A stretch of 64,000 nt of DNA, from positions 62,001-126,000 of the forward strand of contig DCBQ01000004.1 of assembly GCA_002313515.1 (NCBI GenBank), read 5' to 3'. Below the pieces are notes generated by a model. The model did not search any database. It saw only the letters and a program-made list of their open reading frames with translations, and had not been told where the DNA came from. Positions 38,703 through 47,133 of the stretch are shown one piece after another (within the stretch, counting starts at the first letter, position 1; every line of letters begins with the position of its first letter). Origin of the DNA: Candidatus Saccharibacteria bacterium UBA1103. GTDB lineage: Bacteria; Patescibacteriota; Saccharimonadia; Saccharimonadales; Saccharimonadaceae. A program made the translations under genes and the position numbers.

Positions 38703-40505
38703 ATGGCTAATTTTGAAGTAAATAATGTAAGCATTAACACGTTGCTGTCATATGTTAAGGATGGTGTAATTGCGATACCTGAGATACAACGTCCGTTTGT
38801 ATGGGATACAGTAAAGGTGCGTGATCTGATAGATTCGCTATATAAAGGTTATCCAGTGGGATATATAATAACCTGGAAAAGTCCAGATGTAAGGTTGAAA
38901 GACGGAACAAAGTCGGAGGGCAGACAGATTCTCATTGATGGACAGCAGCGTATCACCGCATTGACGGCAGCGTTGCTGGGGCAGAAAGTCCTAATGAGCA
39001 ATTATCGGCGTCGTCAGATTAAGATTTCTTTCAATGTCAAGACCGAAGAGTTCGAGACTTATAATCCAACCATTGATCATCAGCCTGAGTGGATTAGCGA
39101 TATAGCTAGCATCATATACGACAATGACATCAATATGTATCAGCTTGTAAGCGAGTATGCGGATAAGCTAAACGTCGACCCAAATGACATTAGTAAAAAG
39201 TTTCTTCGGCTGCAGAAGATTAAGGATATTCCAATTGGACGTATAGAATTGGGATCTTCGCTAGATATAGATACCGTGACGGAAATATTTATTCGGATTA
39301 ATTCTAAGGGGGTGGTGCTATCGCAGGCTGACTTTGCAATGTCAAAGATTAGTGTGGATGAAAATAATGGTGGCAACATCGTTCGCAAAACCATAGATTA
39401 CTTCTGTCACCTATCTGAAACGCCATCTGATTATGACTCTATAGTTAAGAATGACACTAAGTTCTCGGCTACCGACCAATTCAGACGGTTAGCTTGGATT
39501 AAGAACAACAATCAAAAAATCTACCTACCTGATTATACCGATGTTCTACGTGTTGCTTTTACTTATAAATTTAGGCGCGGCAAGCTACAAGATCTAGTGA
39601 GTATGCTATCTGGTCGTGATTTTGAAACACGCGAATACCGGTATGATGTAGTTGAGAATAGCTACAAGCTATTGCGTGACGGTGTTGATCGCTTTGTGAA
39701 CCAAACTAATTTTGAGCGCTATCTGATGATTCTCGAATCGGCCGGAATACGCGAAGCTGGATTAGTTCGTTCGTCAAATGTTAAGAACTTTGGATATATT
39801 CTATATTTGCTTCTTACCGAGAAAGGAGTAGCTCCGGAAGTTGTCGAGCATCTTGTACGCAAATGGGTGATTATGTCAATTTTGACACAGCGGTATACCT
39901 CATCACCGGAGTCGGCTTTTGATTACGACATTAGAATGCTGTGTAAGTCTGACGATATTGTGGGTGCGATTGAATCTGTGATAGCAGACCGCACAAATGA
40001 GACGTTCTGGACTGTGACACTTGTAAATAGTTTGAACACGCCCGTAACATCTTCTCCATATTGGAAGACGTTTGTGATCGCACAGATTAAGATGAATGCT
40101 AGAGGATTTTTATCGAAAGATATAACGGTTAGGTCGCTGATTGATAATCGCGGTGATATTCATCATATTTTCCCAAAAAATTATTTACGTAAGAATGGGT
40201 ATGAAAATAGGGCGGATTACAATCAGATTGCCAACTTTGCTATGTTGCAAACTGAGGTTAACATCCAGGTTAGCGATCGGCCGCCGTTTGAATATATGAG
40301 CTTGGTCCAGAATCAGTGTATAGATGGATACAATGGAAAGCACATCGGTGGAATTGTTGACTTGGATGATCTGAAGAGCAACATGAGCGAGAACTGTATT
40401 CCTGAAAGCTTTGTATCTATGGATGTGAGTAATTATCAAGAGTTCTTACGTCAGAGACGAATTCTGATGGCCGACTATATCCGTAGGTACTTTGAATCAT
40501 TATAG
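38703..40505 (+). CDS. DUF262 / HNH nuclease-domain protein (GmrSD-like)
   Basis: A 600-aa protein. The N-terminal DUF262 (ParB/Srx-like NTPase) domain has IPEIQRPFVWD (about 24-34) and the hallmark DGQQRITAL (about 80-88). A helical middle region follows. The C-terminal HNH-type nuclease region is DIHHIFPKNYLRKNG then YNQIANFAML (about 485-520), with the His-His and Asn residues of the DUF1524-like fold. GmrSD and related type IV restriction enzymes cut modified DNA and often have this layout. Here it is a lone gene with no methylase, so a defence role is plausible but unproven. AGGGGGG lies only 2 nt before the ATG, unusually close. Confidence 0.78.
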   Translation: MANFEVNNVSINTLLSYVKDGVIAIPEIQRPFVWDTVKVRDLIDSLYKGYPVGYIITWKSPDVRLKDGTKSEGRQILIDGQQRITALTAALLGQKVLMSNYRRRQIKISFNVKTEEFETYNPTIDHQPEWISDIASIIYDNDINMYQLVSEYADKLNVDPNDISKKFLRLQKIKDIPIGRIELGSSLDIDTVTEIFIRINSKGVVLSQADFAMSKISVDENNGGNIVRKTIDYFCHLSETPSDYDSIVKNDTKFSATDQFRRLAWIKNNNQKIYLPDYTDVLRVAFTYKFRRGKLQDLVSMLSGRDFETREYRYDVVENSYKLLRDGVDRFVNQTNFERYLMILESAGIREAGLVRSSNVKNFGYILYLLLTEKGVAPEVVEHLVRKWVIMSILTQRYTSSPESAFDYDIRMLCKSDDIVGAIESVIADRTNETFWTVTLVNSLNTPVTSSPYWKTFVIAQIKMNARGFLSKDITVRSLIDNRGDIHHIFPKNYLRKNGYENRADYNQIANFAMLQTEVNIQVSDRPPFEYMSLVQNQCIDGYNGKHIGGIVDLDDLKSNMSENCIPESFVSMDVSNYQEFLRQRRILMADYIRRYFESL

Positions 40506-40550
40506 ATGACGAATAGCATTTCATTACGTTTATGCTAAAATAAAAATATC

Positions 40551-41504
40551 ATGATTACGGCGGTGTATAGGCATCAGGGGCAGGTGCATGCGCTAAGGCT
40601 AGAGTCGGCAGGGGTGCTGGCGGATAGCTTTAGCGGGCTGCTAATTGTCGAGAGTCCGACGGACTACGAGCTAGCAGATATTGCTGAGGAAATGGATATT
40701 GACCCCGGTAATTTGCATGACGCTATGGATCCCAACGAGGCGCCACGTCTAGAGCTACACGATAGCTATGACTATCTATACATTCGCGTACCAAGCGTAA
40801 ACCGTAAGACTAAGACTGTTACGACTGTGCCAATGTTGGCAGTTTACGATAGCCAGCGTCTGATTCTGATATCGTCCGAGAAACTAAAGCCCATTCTAAC
40901 CGGAGGCAGCCCAATTGAAGATATGATTGCGGGTGGTACGGTCGCGTCGGTCTTAGCGACTACCTTGAATAAAGTGGTAGACTCTTATGACTACCACATC
41001 AAAGAGCAAACTAACGCCATTCACGCAATGGTAAAGAAAATACAGGAGCACAAGCTAGAGAATGAGGATTTCTCAAGCTTTGTAATCCTAGAGGACCAGA
41101 TAGATGGTTTCGTTAGTGCCCTAACGCCAATGGTGCCAGTAATTAACCGCTTGCCATTGAGTGTTAAAAACGACAATATCACCAAGAACGATCAAGACTT
41201 ATTTGACGATGCGGCATTGGCAGCACAGCAGTCAATCAATATGTGTCAGGCGAATAGCAACCGCATTAGTAATATTCGCGGTGCTTATGAAACGATGTCT
41301 AATAACTCACTAAACCGCACAATGAAGACCCTGACGATTGCTACGCTGCTAATTGCAGCACCTAACCTGATATTTAGTATGTATGGTATGAACATTCATT
41401 TGCCGATGCAGTGGAACCAGTTCGGCTTCGGTATAGTGGTAGGATTGGCGATTACTGCTATTGTCATTGTGGTGCTGTGGGCGAAGAAGCGTAAGCTGTT
41501 TTAA
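40551..41504 (+). CDS. CorA-family divalent cation transporter (copy 1)
   Basis: A 317-aa protein with a cytoplasmic N-terminal domain, long helices and two C-terminal TM segments. The pore motif YGMNIHL (GMN, about 282-284) ends TM1, and the C-terminus is basic (KKRKLF). Mg transport is the usual role; Co or Ni is possible. TAAAAT ends 9 nt before the ATG. It is a distant paralogue of the 47134 gene, sharing the DLHDAxDPxExPRLE-type N-terminal pattern (NLHDAMDPNEAPRLE). Confidence 0.88.
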   Translation: MITAVYRHQGQVHALRLESAGVLADSFSGLLIVESPTDYELADIAEEMDIDPGNLHDAMDPNEAPRLELHDSYDYLYIRVPSVNRKTKTVTTVPMLAVYDSQRLILISSEKLKPILTGGSPIEDMIAGGTVASVLATTLNKVVDSYDYHIKEQTNAIHAMVKKIQEHKLENEDFSSFVILEDQIDGFVSALTPMVPVINRLPLSVKNDNITKNDQDLFDDAALAAQQSINMCQANSNRISNIRGAYETMSNNSLNRTMKTLTIATLLIAAPNLIFSMYGMNIHLPMQWNQFGFGIVVGLAITAIVIVVLWAKKRKLF

Positions 41505-41514
41505 GTTAGTTTGG

Positions 41515-42246
41515 CTATACCGGTAACGCTTGGCTGGGGCAGGTCGATAGTATCTTGCTCATCGCAGCCTTTTCGTTCGTGGTAACCCATAGAGAATATT
41601 TTAGTTTAATTGCGATTTGGCGGGCGACATATTCGCAGCGAAAGGCACGGTTGGATGGCAGCCATTGCGCAGCGTCGCTACTGGACTTTTCTTGGTTAGA
41701 GTCACTGCTGACGGCTAGCAGCTCTAAATCATCATTTGCTAGTTGGTCGCGTTGCTCCTCGGTCAAATCCTGGGCGCCAGTTTGCCAGGCGTTGGCTAGT
41801 GCGACTACATGGTCAATTTGAACCTCGCGGGCGACAGCTGACTTGTCTTTCAACTCAATTCGCTTGCCGGTATAGGGGTCGTCTAGGTAGCCGGAAATAA
41901 CCGTACAGTCGTTGGCGGCAATCTTTTTGTCTTTAATGTCTCGGTTCAGAATCTTCTGCCGAGTGTTGCATTCTTTCCAGGTGTTCCAACTAGAGCCGCC
42001 AAACTTGTCGCGCTCGTAATTGTCGGTAGAAAGGGCTGGCTTAACGGGCAGCTTAGACAAGCCAGTTGTAGCAAGCTTATCCTTATCGTTAGTTGTAGTG
42101 CTGACGAAAGTAACGGTAGTGTTGCTACTGGCCGCCTGTCCACGGTTTTGGTAGAAATAGATGCCAACGGCTATGATTACGCAGAACAGTAAATAAAGTA
42201 GCTGTCGGCGAAAGCGATATCTGAGGTAAGTTTTTTGATTTGCCAT
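41515..42246 (-). CDS. Secreted/membrane-anchored HNH (DUF1524) nuclease
   Basis: A 243-aa protein. A basic N-terminus and one hydrophobic segment (LLYLLFCVIIAVGIYFYQ, about 16-33) target it outward; there is no clear signal-peptidase site, so it may stay anchored. The nuclease core has the DUF1524 order: CNTRQKILNRD, CTVISGYLDDPYTGKRIEL, the catalytic VQIDHVVALANAWQTGA, NLLAV-like LELLAVSSDSNQEKSSSD and WLPSNRAFRCEYVARQIA. Streptomyces secreted nucleases share this pattern. It likely degrades extracellular DNA for nucleotide scavenging by a cell that probably cannot make purines; the auxotrophy is inferred from the group. Convergent with corA, 10 bp apart. Confidence 0.85.
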   Translation of the reverse strand: MANQKTYLRYRFRRQLLYLLFCVIIAVGIYFYQNRGQAASSNTTVTFVSTTTNDKDKLATTGLSKLPVKPALSTDNYERDKFGGSSWNTWKECNTRQKILNRDIKDKKIAANDCTVISGYLDDPYTGKRIELKDKSAVAREVQIDHVVALANAWQTGAQDLTEEQRDQLANDDLELLAVSSDSNQEKSSSDAAQWLPSNRAFRCEYVARQIAIKLKYSLWVTTNEKAAMSKILSTCPSQALPV

Positions 42247-42299
42247 AGTACTAATGTCTATATGAATGACTAGGACTTATTATATCACTAGGTAGCCCA

Positions 42300-42337
42300 T
42301 TAGCACTCTAGACAATAGAGTGCTAATTTTGTATAAT
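42300..42337 (+). promoter_or_regulatory. CIRCE operator with embedded dnaJ promoter
   Basis: A perfect CIRCE (42300-42326) whose loop starts TAGACA (42309-42314), 17 nt from a perfect TATAAT (42332-42337). The dnaJ ATG is 10 nt further on, leaving a leader of about 4 nt. Confidence 0.93.
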
Positions 42338-42347
42338 ATTAGTCGAT

Positions 42348-43454
42348 ATGGCAGAAAAACGCGATTACTATGATGTTTTAGGGGTAAAGAAGTCAGCCTC
42401 TGCTGATGAAATTAAAAAGGCTTTCCGCAAGCTTGCAATCAAGTATCACCCTGACCGCAACCCAGGGGACAAGGAAGCCGAAGCAAAGTTCAAGGAGGCC
42501 AATGAGGCTTATGAAGTATTAAAGGACGAGGCCAAGCGGCGGCGCTATGATCAGTTTGGACATGCTGGCGTAGACGGCGGCGCGTCGGGCGGTGGCAACC
42601 CGTTCCAAGGTTTTAGTGGTTTTGGCGGCAACGGCCAGAACATTCACTTTGATTTCGGTGGCGGCGACTTTGGTGACCTAGGTGATATCTTTGGCTCTAT
42701 GTTTGGTGGCGGAGCCAGCCGTAGCCAGCGCACGCGCGGTCGCGACGTAGAGACAGCAATCACTCTGACCTTTGAGGAAGCAATTTTTGGTACCGAGAAA
42801 GAAGTCAGTATGACCATTAATGGCGACTGTGATACTTGCCATGGCACGGGTGCAACGCCAGGTACTAAGATGACTACTTGTCCGCGCTGCAATGGTAGTG
42901 GTCAAGAGGTGCGGACGGTGAATTCGCTATTCGGCGCGATGCAGCAGGCGATAACCTGTAGTCGCTGTGGCGGTAAGGGCGAGATTCCAGAGAAGCCATG
43001 TAGAGTTTGTGGCGGCGATGGCATTGTGCGTAAGCGCGAGAGCTTGAAGGTAAAAATTCCGGCGGGTGTTGATGAGGGCTCGACCATTCGCGTGTCGGGT
43101 CGTGGAGAAGCAATGCGGGGAGGCCAGCGAGGCGACCTGTACATCGTGGTTCATGTGAAGCCACACAAGAAATTTACGCGTGAAGGCGATCTGATTCTAA
43201 GCGAGGAAACTATCTCCATGGTGGACGCAGCGCTGGGCTGCGAGATTGAAGTGGATACGGTAGATGGTCCACTGATAATGAAGGTACCAGCGGGTACGCA
43301 GTCGAATACCGACTTCAAGTTGTCTGGTCATGGCGTGCCGCGTGGTTCGCGCGGTTCGCGCGGTCCGCAAATTGTAACTGTTAAAGTAGCTACGCCGACG
43401 GGTCTGAGTCGCAAGCAGAAGGACCTGTTGCGTGAGTTTAAAGAGCTAAAATAA
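42348..43454 (+). CDS. dnaJ: Chaperone protein DnaJ (type I)
   Basis: A 368-aa Hsp40. J domain with IKYHPDRNPGD (HPD about 33-35). Gly/Phe-rich linker about 75-125. Four intact zinc repeats: CDTCHGTG, CPRCNGSG, CSRCGGKG and CRVCGGDG (about 160-230). C-terminal substrate-binding domains contain VPAGTQSNTDFKLSGHGVPR. It completes the HrcA-controlled DnaK-DnaJ-GrpE set but is transcribed on its own. Its eight zinc cysteines show that this cell still uses structural zinc. Confidence 0.97.
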   Translation: MAEKRDYYDVLGVKKSASADEIKKAFRKLAIKYHPDRNPGDKEAEAKFKEANEAYEVLKDEAKRRRYDQFGHAGVDGGASGGGNPFQGFSGFGGNGQNIHFDFGGGDFGDLGDIFGSMFGGGASRSQRTRGRDVETAITLTFEEAIFGTEKEVSMTINGDCDTCHGTGATPGTKMTTCPRCNGSGQEVRTVNSLFGAMQQAITCSRCGGKGEIPEKPCRVCGGDGIVRKRESLKVKIPAGVDEGSTIRVSGRGEAMRGGQRGDLYIVVHVKPHKKFTREGDLILSEETISMVDAALGCEIEVDTVDGPLIMKVPAGTQSNTDFKLSGHGVPRGSRGSRGPQIVTVKVATPTGLSRKQKDLLREFKELK

Positions 43455-43462
43455 GAGAAGCA

Positions 43463-43560
43463 GATAAAACCATTCATAAACTCATCCGGCGACTTCGATT
43501 CGTCTCACCCGGCGTAAACACCTGCCCCTCCCCCCGTCAAGGGGAGGGAATGGTTTTATC
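43463..43560. repeat. Nested inverted repeats between dnaJ and the esterase gene
   Basis: Outer 13-nt arms GATAAAACCATTC (43463-43475) and GAATGGTTTTATC (43548-43560) are perfect complements 72 nt apart. Inside, CCCTCCCC pairs with GGGGAGGG, and CCGGCG/CGCCGG-like segments add another hairpin. The whole lies between convergent genes and probably serves as a large bidirectional terminator or 3'-end structure. Confidence 0.65.
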
Positions 43561-43583
43561 GTAAATACTTTGCAAAGGAGGTG

Positions 43584-44777
43584 CTAGTTATTTAGCAATC
43601 TCATCATCTCTTTGGCGGCCGTCTGTCCGAGGGTGTCTTTACCCAGAGGGTGGATCAGCGCCGTGGAGCCTTTTTCTGTGCCCTTGGCGTCGATAAGGGC
43701 GGTATTATAGGTGGAACTTGCAACCTTAGCCTGGGCACTTCGAACGTCGTCCCAGTAGTCGCCACCATACTTAAAATCGGCTAGTTGGAACTGAATAAAT
43801 GGCAAACTGGCGTCATTGCCGAATATGGCTCGATATTGGCCGATCATCAGTGATAGGCGTTCGGCGTATTTTGGTGCATCCTCTTTGGTTGTGTCGGCTT
43901 CACCCTGATACCACAAAATGCCTGCAACGTTATAGCCGCTAAGCGGTGCGATGTGATTATTAAATATATCGCCATTTGCCATGTGTCGGGTTATATTGGT
44001 GCCGCCCCAGGCGGTCTGAATGATGCCGACAGGAATGTCTGGCTCGGCCTTGCGCATATTAATGACAAACTGTTGCGGTAGATAACCCAACCAATCGGTA
44101 TTCTTGGTATTATCGGCTGTAGCCCAGCCGTTTTGGTTAATGCTTTGTAGTGGTAAGTCGTAGCTGTTTTGGCTGGCGGTAGTGTTTTTGGTGACAATGA
44201 AATGCACATCTTGGTCGTTAATGGCGCTGGGCAGTTGCTTGATGTCGATTATTTTCTTGTTGCCGTCATAAGTGTTGGTGCGTATGGCGTCTTTATTTCC
44301 ATAATAATTAGCCTTATTTAGTTCCATATTGGACTGTCCGGACATTAAAAAAACATTGCCAGAGTATACTTTATCGATGTGTGCTAACTCACGATTGGTT
44401 TGGGTGTTAGTGATTGCTAGTCGATAAGCTTGTAAGCGAGCGGGTGGCGTGGCTAAATTTACGGCAAAGTCTCCTTTGGCATCGGATGTTGTGGAGCTGC
44501 TGCTACCGCCAATCGCGATAGTCAATTGCGTGTTGGGTGAGGTTTTGCCGTGAATAAAGGCAGGTTTGTCGTGCTGAAACACCATGCCCTCGCTATAGAA
44601 GTTCGGTAGAGTGACCGCGGTATTTTGCGTTCTAAGAGTGTATATAGTAAACAGCGCTAGTCCAGTATTAAGAACCACTAAAGCAAGGCTAATATAAATA
44701 CTGTGATTTAGCCATCTGCGTCGTGTTTTAATTTGGCGTTTCTTCTTGCCAAAAAACATTAACCATTTTCGTTTCAT
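43584..44777 (-). CDS. Sialate O-acetylesterase-like SGNH hydrolase, membrane-anchored
   Basis: A 397-aa protein. An N-terminal anchor (SIYISLALVVLNTGLALFTI, about 26-45) precedes a beta-sandwich part and an SGNH-type esterase. The nucleophile is in VFLMSGQSNME (about 142-152), the oxyanion/Gly block in GILWYQGEAD, and the terminal His in ALIHPLGKD (about 373-381). Family members remove O-acetyl groups from sialic acid or hemicellulose. On a host-associated epibiont it may trim mucin or host-cell glycans; the substrate is inferred. TATAAT lies 10 nt before its ATG on the minus strand. Confidence 0.78.
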   Translation of the reverse strand: MKRKWLMFFGKKKRQIKTRRRWLNHSIYISLALVVLNTGLALFTIYTLRTQNTAVTLPNFYSEGMVFQHDKPAFIHGKTSPNTQLTIAIGGSSSSTTSDAKGDFAVNLATPPARLQAYRLAITNTQTNRELAHIDKVYSGNVFLMSGQSNMELNKANYYGNKDAIRTNTYDGNKKIIDIKQLPSAINDQDVHFIVTKNTTASQNSYDLPLQSINQNGWATADNTKNTDWLGYLPQQFVINMRKAEPDIPVGIIQTAWGGTNITRHMANGDIFNNHIAPLSGYNVAGILWYQGEADTTKEDAPKYAERLSLMIGQYRAIFGNDASLPFIQFQLADFKYGGDYWDDVRSAQAKVASSTYNTALIDAKGTEKGSTALIHPLGKDTLGQTAAKEMMRLLNN

Positions 44778-44801
44778 TAACGTAGTTATTATATAACAAC
44801 A

Positions 44802-44830
44802 TTGACAAAATGCAGCGATAATGCTATTAT
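44802..44830 (+). promoter_or_regulatory. Promoter of a candidate small RNA
   Basis: A perfect TTGACA (44802-44807), 17 nt, and TATTAT (44825-44830), on the + strand in the gap between two minus-strand genes. Confidence 0.5.
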
Positions 44831-44835
44831 ACTTG

Positions 44836-44903
44836 ACAGCTGGACGTGATGTACCCAGTGTCTAAAATACCCACCTCTGAGAGACCGTGGGTATTTATTT
44901 TTT
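44836..44903 (+). ncRNA. Candidate ~68-nt small RNA, antisense-oriented in the typA 3' gap
   Basis: The predicted start near 44836 is followed by a hairpin (GACA-CTGG at 44835-44843 with one bulged G, pairing CCAGTGTC at 44855-44862). A second stem AAATACCCAC/GTGGGTATTT (44865-44874/44887-44896) is followed by ATTTTTT. No reading frame is present. The second stem alone may simply be the typA terminator, being T-rich on both sides; the + strand promoter is what suggests a separate RNA. Confidence 0.45.
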
Positions 44904-44905
44904 GA

Positions 44906-46744
44906 TTAGATGTGGCGGGCACGCTTGCGCTTGATGGGGTCAAGTTCAGCCTTGCGCAACCGCAGGTTCTTTGGCGTAACCTCTAGTAACTCGTCGTTCT
45001 CGATGAAGTCTAGACACTGTTCTAGCGACATCTGTGTGTACGGTGTTAGCTGGATGGCACCATCGGATGACTTACTGCGCATGTTGGTTAACTGTTTGCC
45101 CTTACAGACGTTGATTTCTAGGTCTTCCTTACGTTTGTTTAAGCCCACAATTTCACCGGCGTAAACATCGACGCCTGGACCGATGTACAGTTCGCCGCGG
45201 GCCTCGGCGTTAGCGAGTGCGTAAGCGGTGGACTGACCTTGCTCGGCGGCAATCAATACGCCGTTACGTAGGCCGGTCAATGGTGCACCGAGTGGCTCAT
45301 AACCGTCGGGGGTGCTACTCATAATAATGGTGCCCTTGGTGGCGGTTAGTAGGATGTTGTGTAGGCCGATCATAGCACGACTGGTGATGCGGTAGGTGGT
45401 GCGGATCATGCCTTGCGAACTAGTCTCTTGGTTCAGTAGCTCGGCATGACGGGCGCCGACCTCTTGGGCGACGGCACCGACATATTCTGGTGCTACCTCA
45501 GTAAACAGCTCTTCCATTGGCTCCATGGTCTTGCCGTTTTCCTCCACTAGGACGACCTGTGGACGTCCAACCTCGAACTCGTAGCCCTCGCGACGCATGG
45601 CCTCGATTAGAACGGATAGGTGTAGCTCGCCACGACCACTAACCTTAAAACCAATACCGTCCGGTTCAACCCGTAGGGACACGTTGGTTTCTAGCTCACG
45701 GTTCAAACGGTCGGCGATCTGGCGAGAGGTATTGAACTCACCCTCGCGGCCCTTAAACGGTGAAGTGTTTGGACCCATGTAGATGGAGATTGTTGGTTTC
45801 TCAACCTCGATGCGCGGCAGCGGAGTTGGATCAGCGGGATCGGCCAGAGTCTCGCCAATCTTAGCGTCGCCGACACCAGTAATCGCTACAATGTCGCCAG
45901 CGCATGCCTCTTTAATCTCTTTTTTCTCTAGGCCTTCGTAGGTGAATAGTTTCTCAATCTTAACGTTTTTGACGTTATCGTCGTAATCAATTAGAACGAT
46001 GTTTGCACTGGCCTTGGCCATGCCGCGCTCAATGCGGCCGAGGGCATATTTACCCAGGAAGCTATCGTACTGTAGGCTGGTGACCAGCATGCGGAACGGG
46101 GCGTCTAGGTCAACCTTCGGTGCTGGTATCTGGTTAATGATGGCCTCGAAAATTGGGGTTAGATCGGCGGGCTCGGATGGGTCAGCCGGCATCTCAGTCC
46201 AGGCTTTACCATCGCGACCGATGGCGTAATACACCGGATAATCTAGCTGGCTGTCGTCGGTGGCTAGCTCTAGGAATAGGTCGGCGACCTCGTCCTTGAC
46301 CTCTTCGATGCGGCGGGCCGGCTTGTCAATCTTGTTAATAATAACTAGGGGCTTCAGACCTAGCTCTAGGGCCTTAGATAGCACGAACTTAGTCTGCGGC
46401 ATTGGACCTTCAGCGGCGTCGACAATTAGTAGAACACCGTCAGCCATCTGTAAGGTGCGCTCAACTTCACCACCGAAATCAGCGTGTCCTGGAGTATCGA
46501 TGATGTTAATCTTGTATCCATTATAGGTAATAGCTGTTGTTTTAGCGGTAATAGTAATACCACGCTCGTGTTCCTGGTCACCACTATCCATAATTAGGGT
46601 TTCACCCATCTCGGCACTGTTGCTGCGGAAGGTGTGTGACTGCTTTAGTAGACCGTCGAGCATGGTGGTCTTGCCATGGTCGACGTGGGCAATAATTGCA
46701 ATATTGCGGATTTTATCTGGTGTAAACATAAAAATATGCGCCAC
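44906..46744 (-). CDS. typA: Translational GTPase TypA/BipA
   Basis: A 612-aa ribosome-associated GTPase involved in stress and 50S maturation. G1 AHVDHGKTT (about 19-27), the G2/switch EHERGITITAKTTA, G3 DTPGHADFGGEVER and G4 NKIDKPARR are intact, followed by EF-G-like domains III and V and the TypA C-terminal domain ending RKRARHI. GTG at 46744 has AAGGAG about 15 nt upstream. ATG at 46729 (MFTPDKIRNIAIIAHVDHGK) is the alternative and matches usual homologue N-termini. Its promoter shares a -35 box with the divergent tRNA cluster. Confidence 0.95.
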   Translation of the reverse strand: MAHIFMFTPDKIRNIAIIAHVDHGKTTMLDGLLKQSHTFRSNSAEMGETLIMDSGDQEHERGITITAKTTAITYNGYKINIIDTPGHADFGGEVERTLQMADGVLLIVDAAEGPMPQTKFVLSKALELGLKPLVIINKIDKPARRIEEVKDEVADLFLELATDDSQLDYPVYYAIGRDGKAWTEMPADPSEPADLTPIFEAIINQIPAPKVDLDAPFRMLVTSLQYDSFLGKYALGRIERGMAKASANIVLIDYDDNVKNVKIEKLFTYEGLEKKEIKEACAGDIVAITGVGDAKIGETLADPADPTPLPRIEVEKPTISIYMGPNTSPFKGREGEFNTSRQIADRLNRELETNVSLRVEPDGIGFKVSGRGELHLSVLIEAMRREGYEFEVGRPQVVLVEENGKTMEPMEELFTEVAPEYVGAVAQEVGARHAELLNQETSSQGMIRTTYRITSRAMIGLHNILLTATKGTIIMSSTPDGYEPLGAPLTGLRNGVLIAAEQGQSTAYALANAEARGELYIGPGVDVYAGEIVGLNKRKEDLEINVCKGKQLTNMRSKSSDGAIQLTPYTQMSLEQCLDFIENDELLEVTPKNLRLRKAELDPIKRKRARHI

Positions 46745-46772
46745 TGATTAATTGACGCTCTCCTTGTGACTT

Positions 46773-46824
46773 ATTATAGACTATGGCGGCGGTTCTTGCA
46801 ATTGTGCCGCCATATTGCTATGAT
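46773..46824. promoter_or_regulatory. Divergent typA / tRNA promoters sharing one palindromic -35 box
   Basis: TTGCAA at 46796-46801 is its own reverse complement. Rightward: 17 nt to TATGAT (46819-46824), start near 46831, just before tRNA-Val. Leftward: 17 nt to TATAAT (complement of 46773-46778), start near 46766 for typA. Both spacers are exactly 17 nt. Confidence 0.75.
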
Positions 46825-46836
46825 AAGTCTGTTGAT

Positions 46837-46913
46837 GGGTCGCTAGCTCAGTTGGCTAGAGCACCTCGTTTACACCGAGGGGGTCAGGAGTTCGAGCCTC
46901 TTGCGACCCACCA
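46837..46913 (+). tRNA. tRNA-Val (anticodon TAC)
   Basis: Acceptor GGGTCGC pairs with GCGACCC. D-loop AGCTCAGTTGGCTAGAGC is standard. Anticodon stem CCTCG/CGAGG encloses TTTACAC, giving TAC. The T-loop is TTCGAGC and CCA is encoded. First of three clustered tRNAs. Confidence 0.97.
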
Positions 46914-46923
46914 TTAACAATTT

Positions 46924-47000
46924 GGGGCACTAGCTCATTTGGCTAGAGCGCTTCGCTGGCAGCGAAGAGGTGAGCGGTTCGAATCCGCTGTGCTCCACCA
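46924..47000 (+). tRNA. tRNA-Ala (anticodon GGC)
   Basis: Acceptor GGGGCAC pairs with GTGCTCC (one G-U). The anticodon stem CTTCG/CGAAG encloses CTGGCAG, giving GGC. CCA is encoded. It lies 10 bp after tRNA-Val. Confidence 0.96.
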
Positions 47001-47009
47001 TGAAATTAT

Positions 47010-47086
47010 GGGCGGTTAGCTCAGCTGGCTAGAGCGCAGCATTCACACTGCTGAGGTCGGGAGTTCGAGTCTCTTATCGCCCACCA
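47010..47086 (+). tRNA. tRNA-Val (anticodon CAC)
   Basis: Acceptor GGGCGGT pairs with ATCGCCC (one G-U). The anticodon stem CAGCA/TGCTG encloses TTCACAC, giving CAC. CCA is encoded. Confidence 0.96.
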
Positions 47087-47133
47087 TAAAACTTATTTGG
47101 CTCCGCAGGGAGCTTATTATTATAGAGCGAGTT

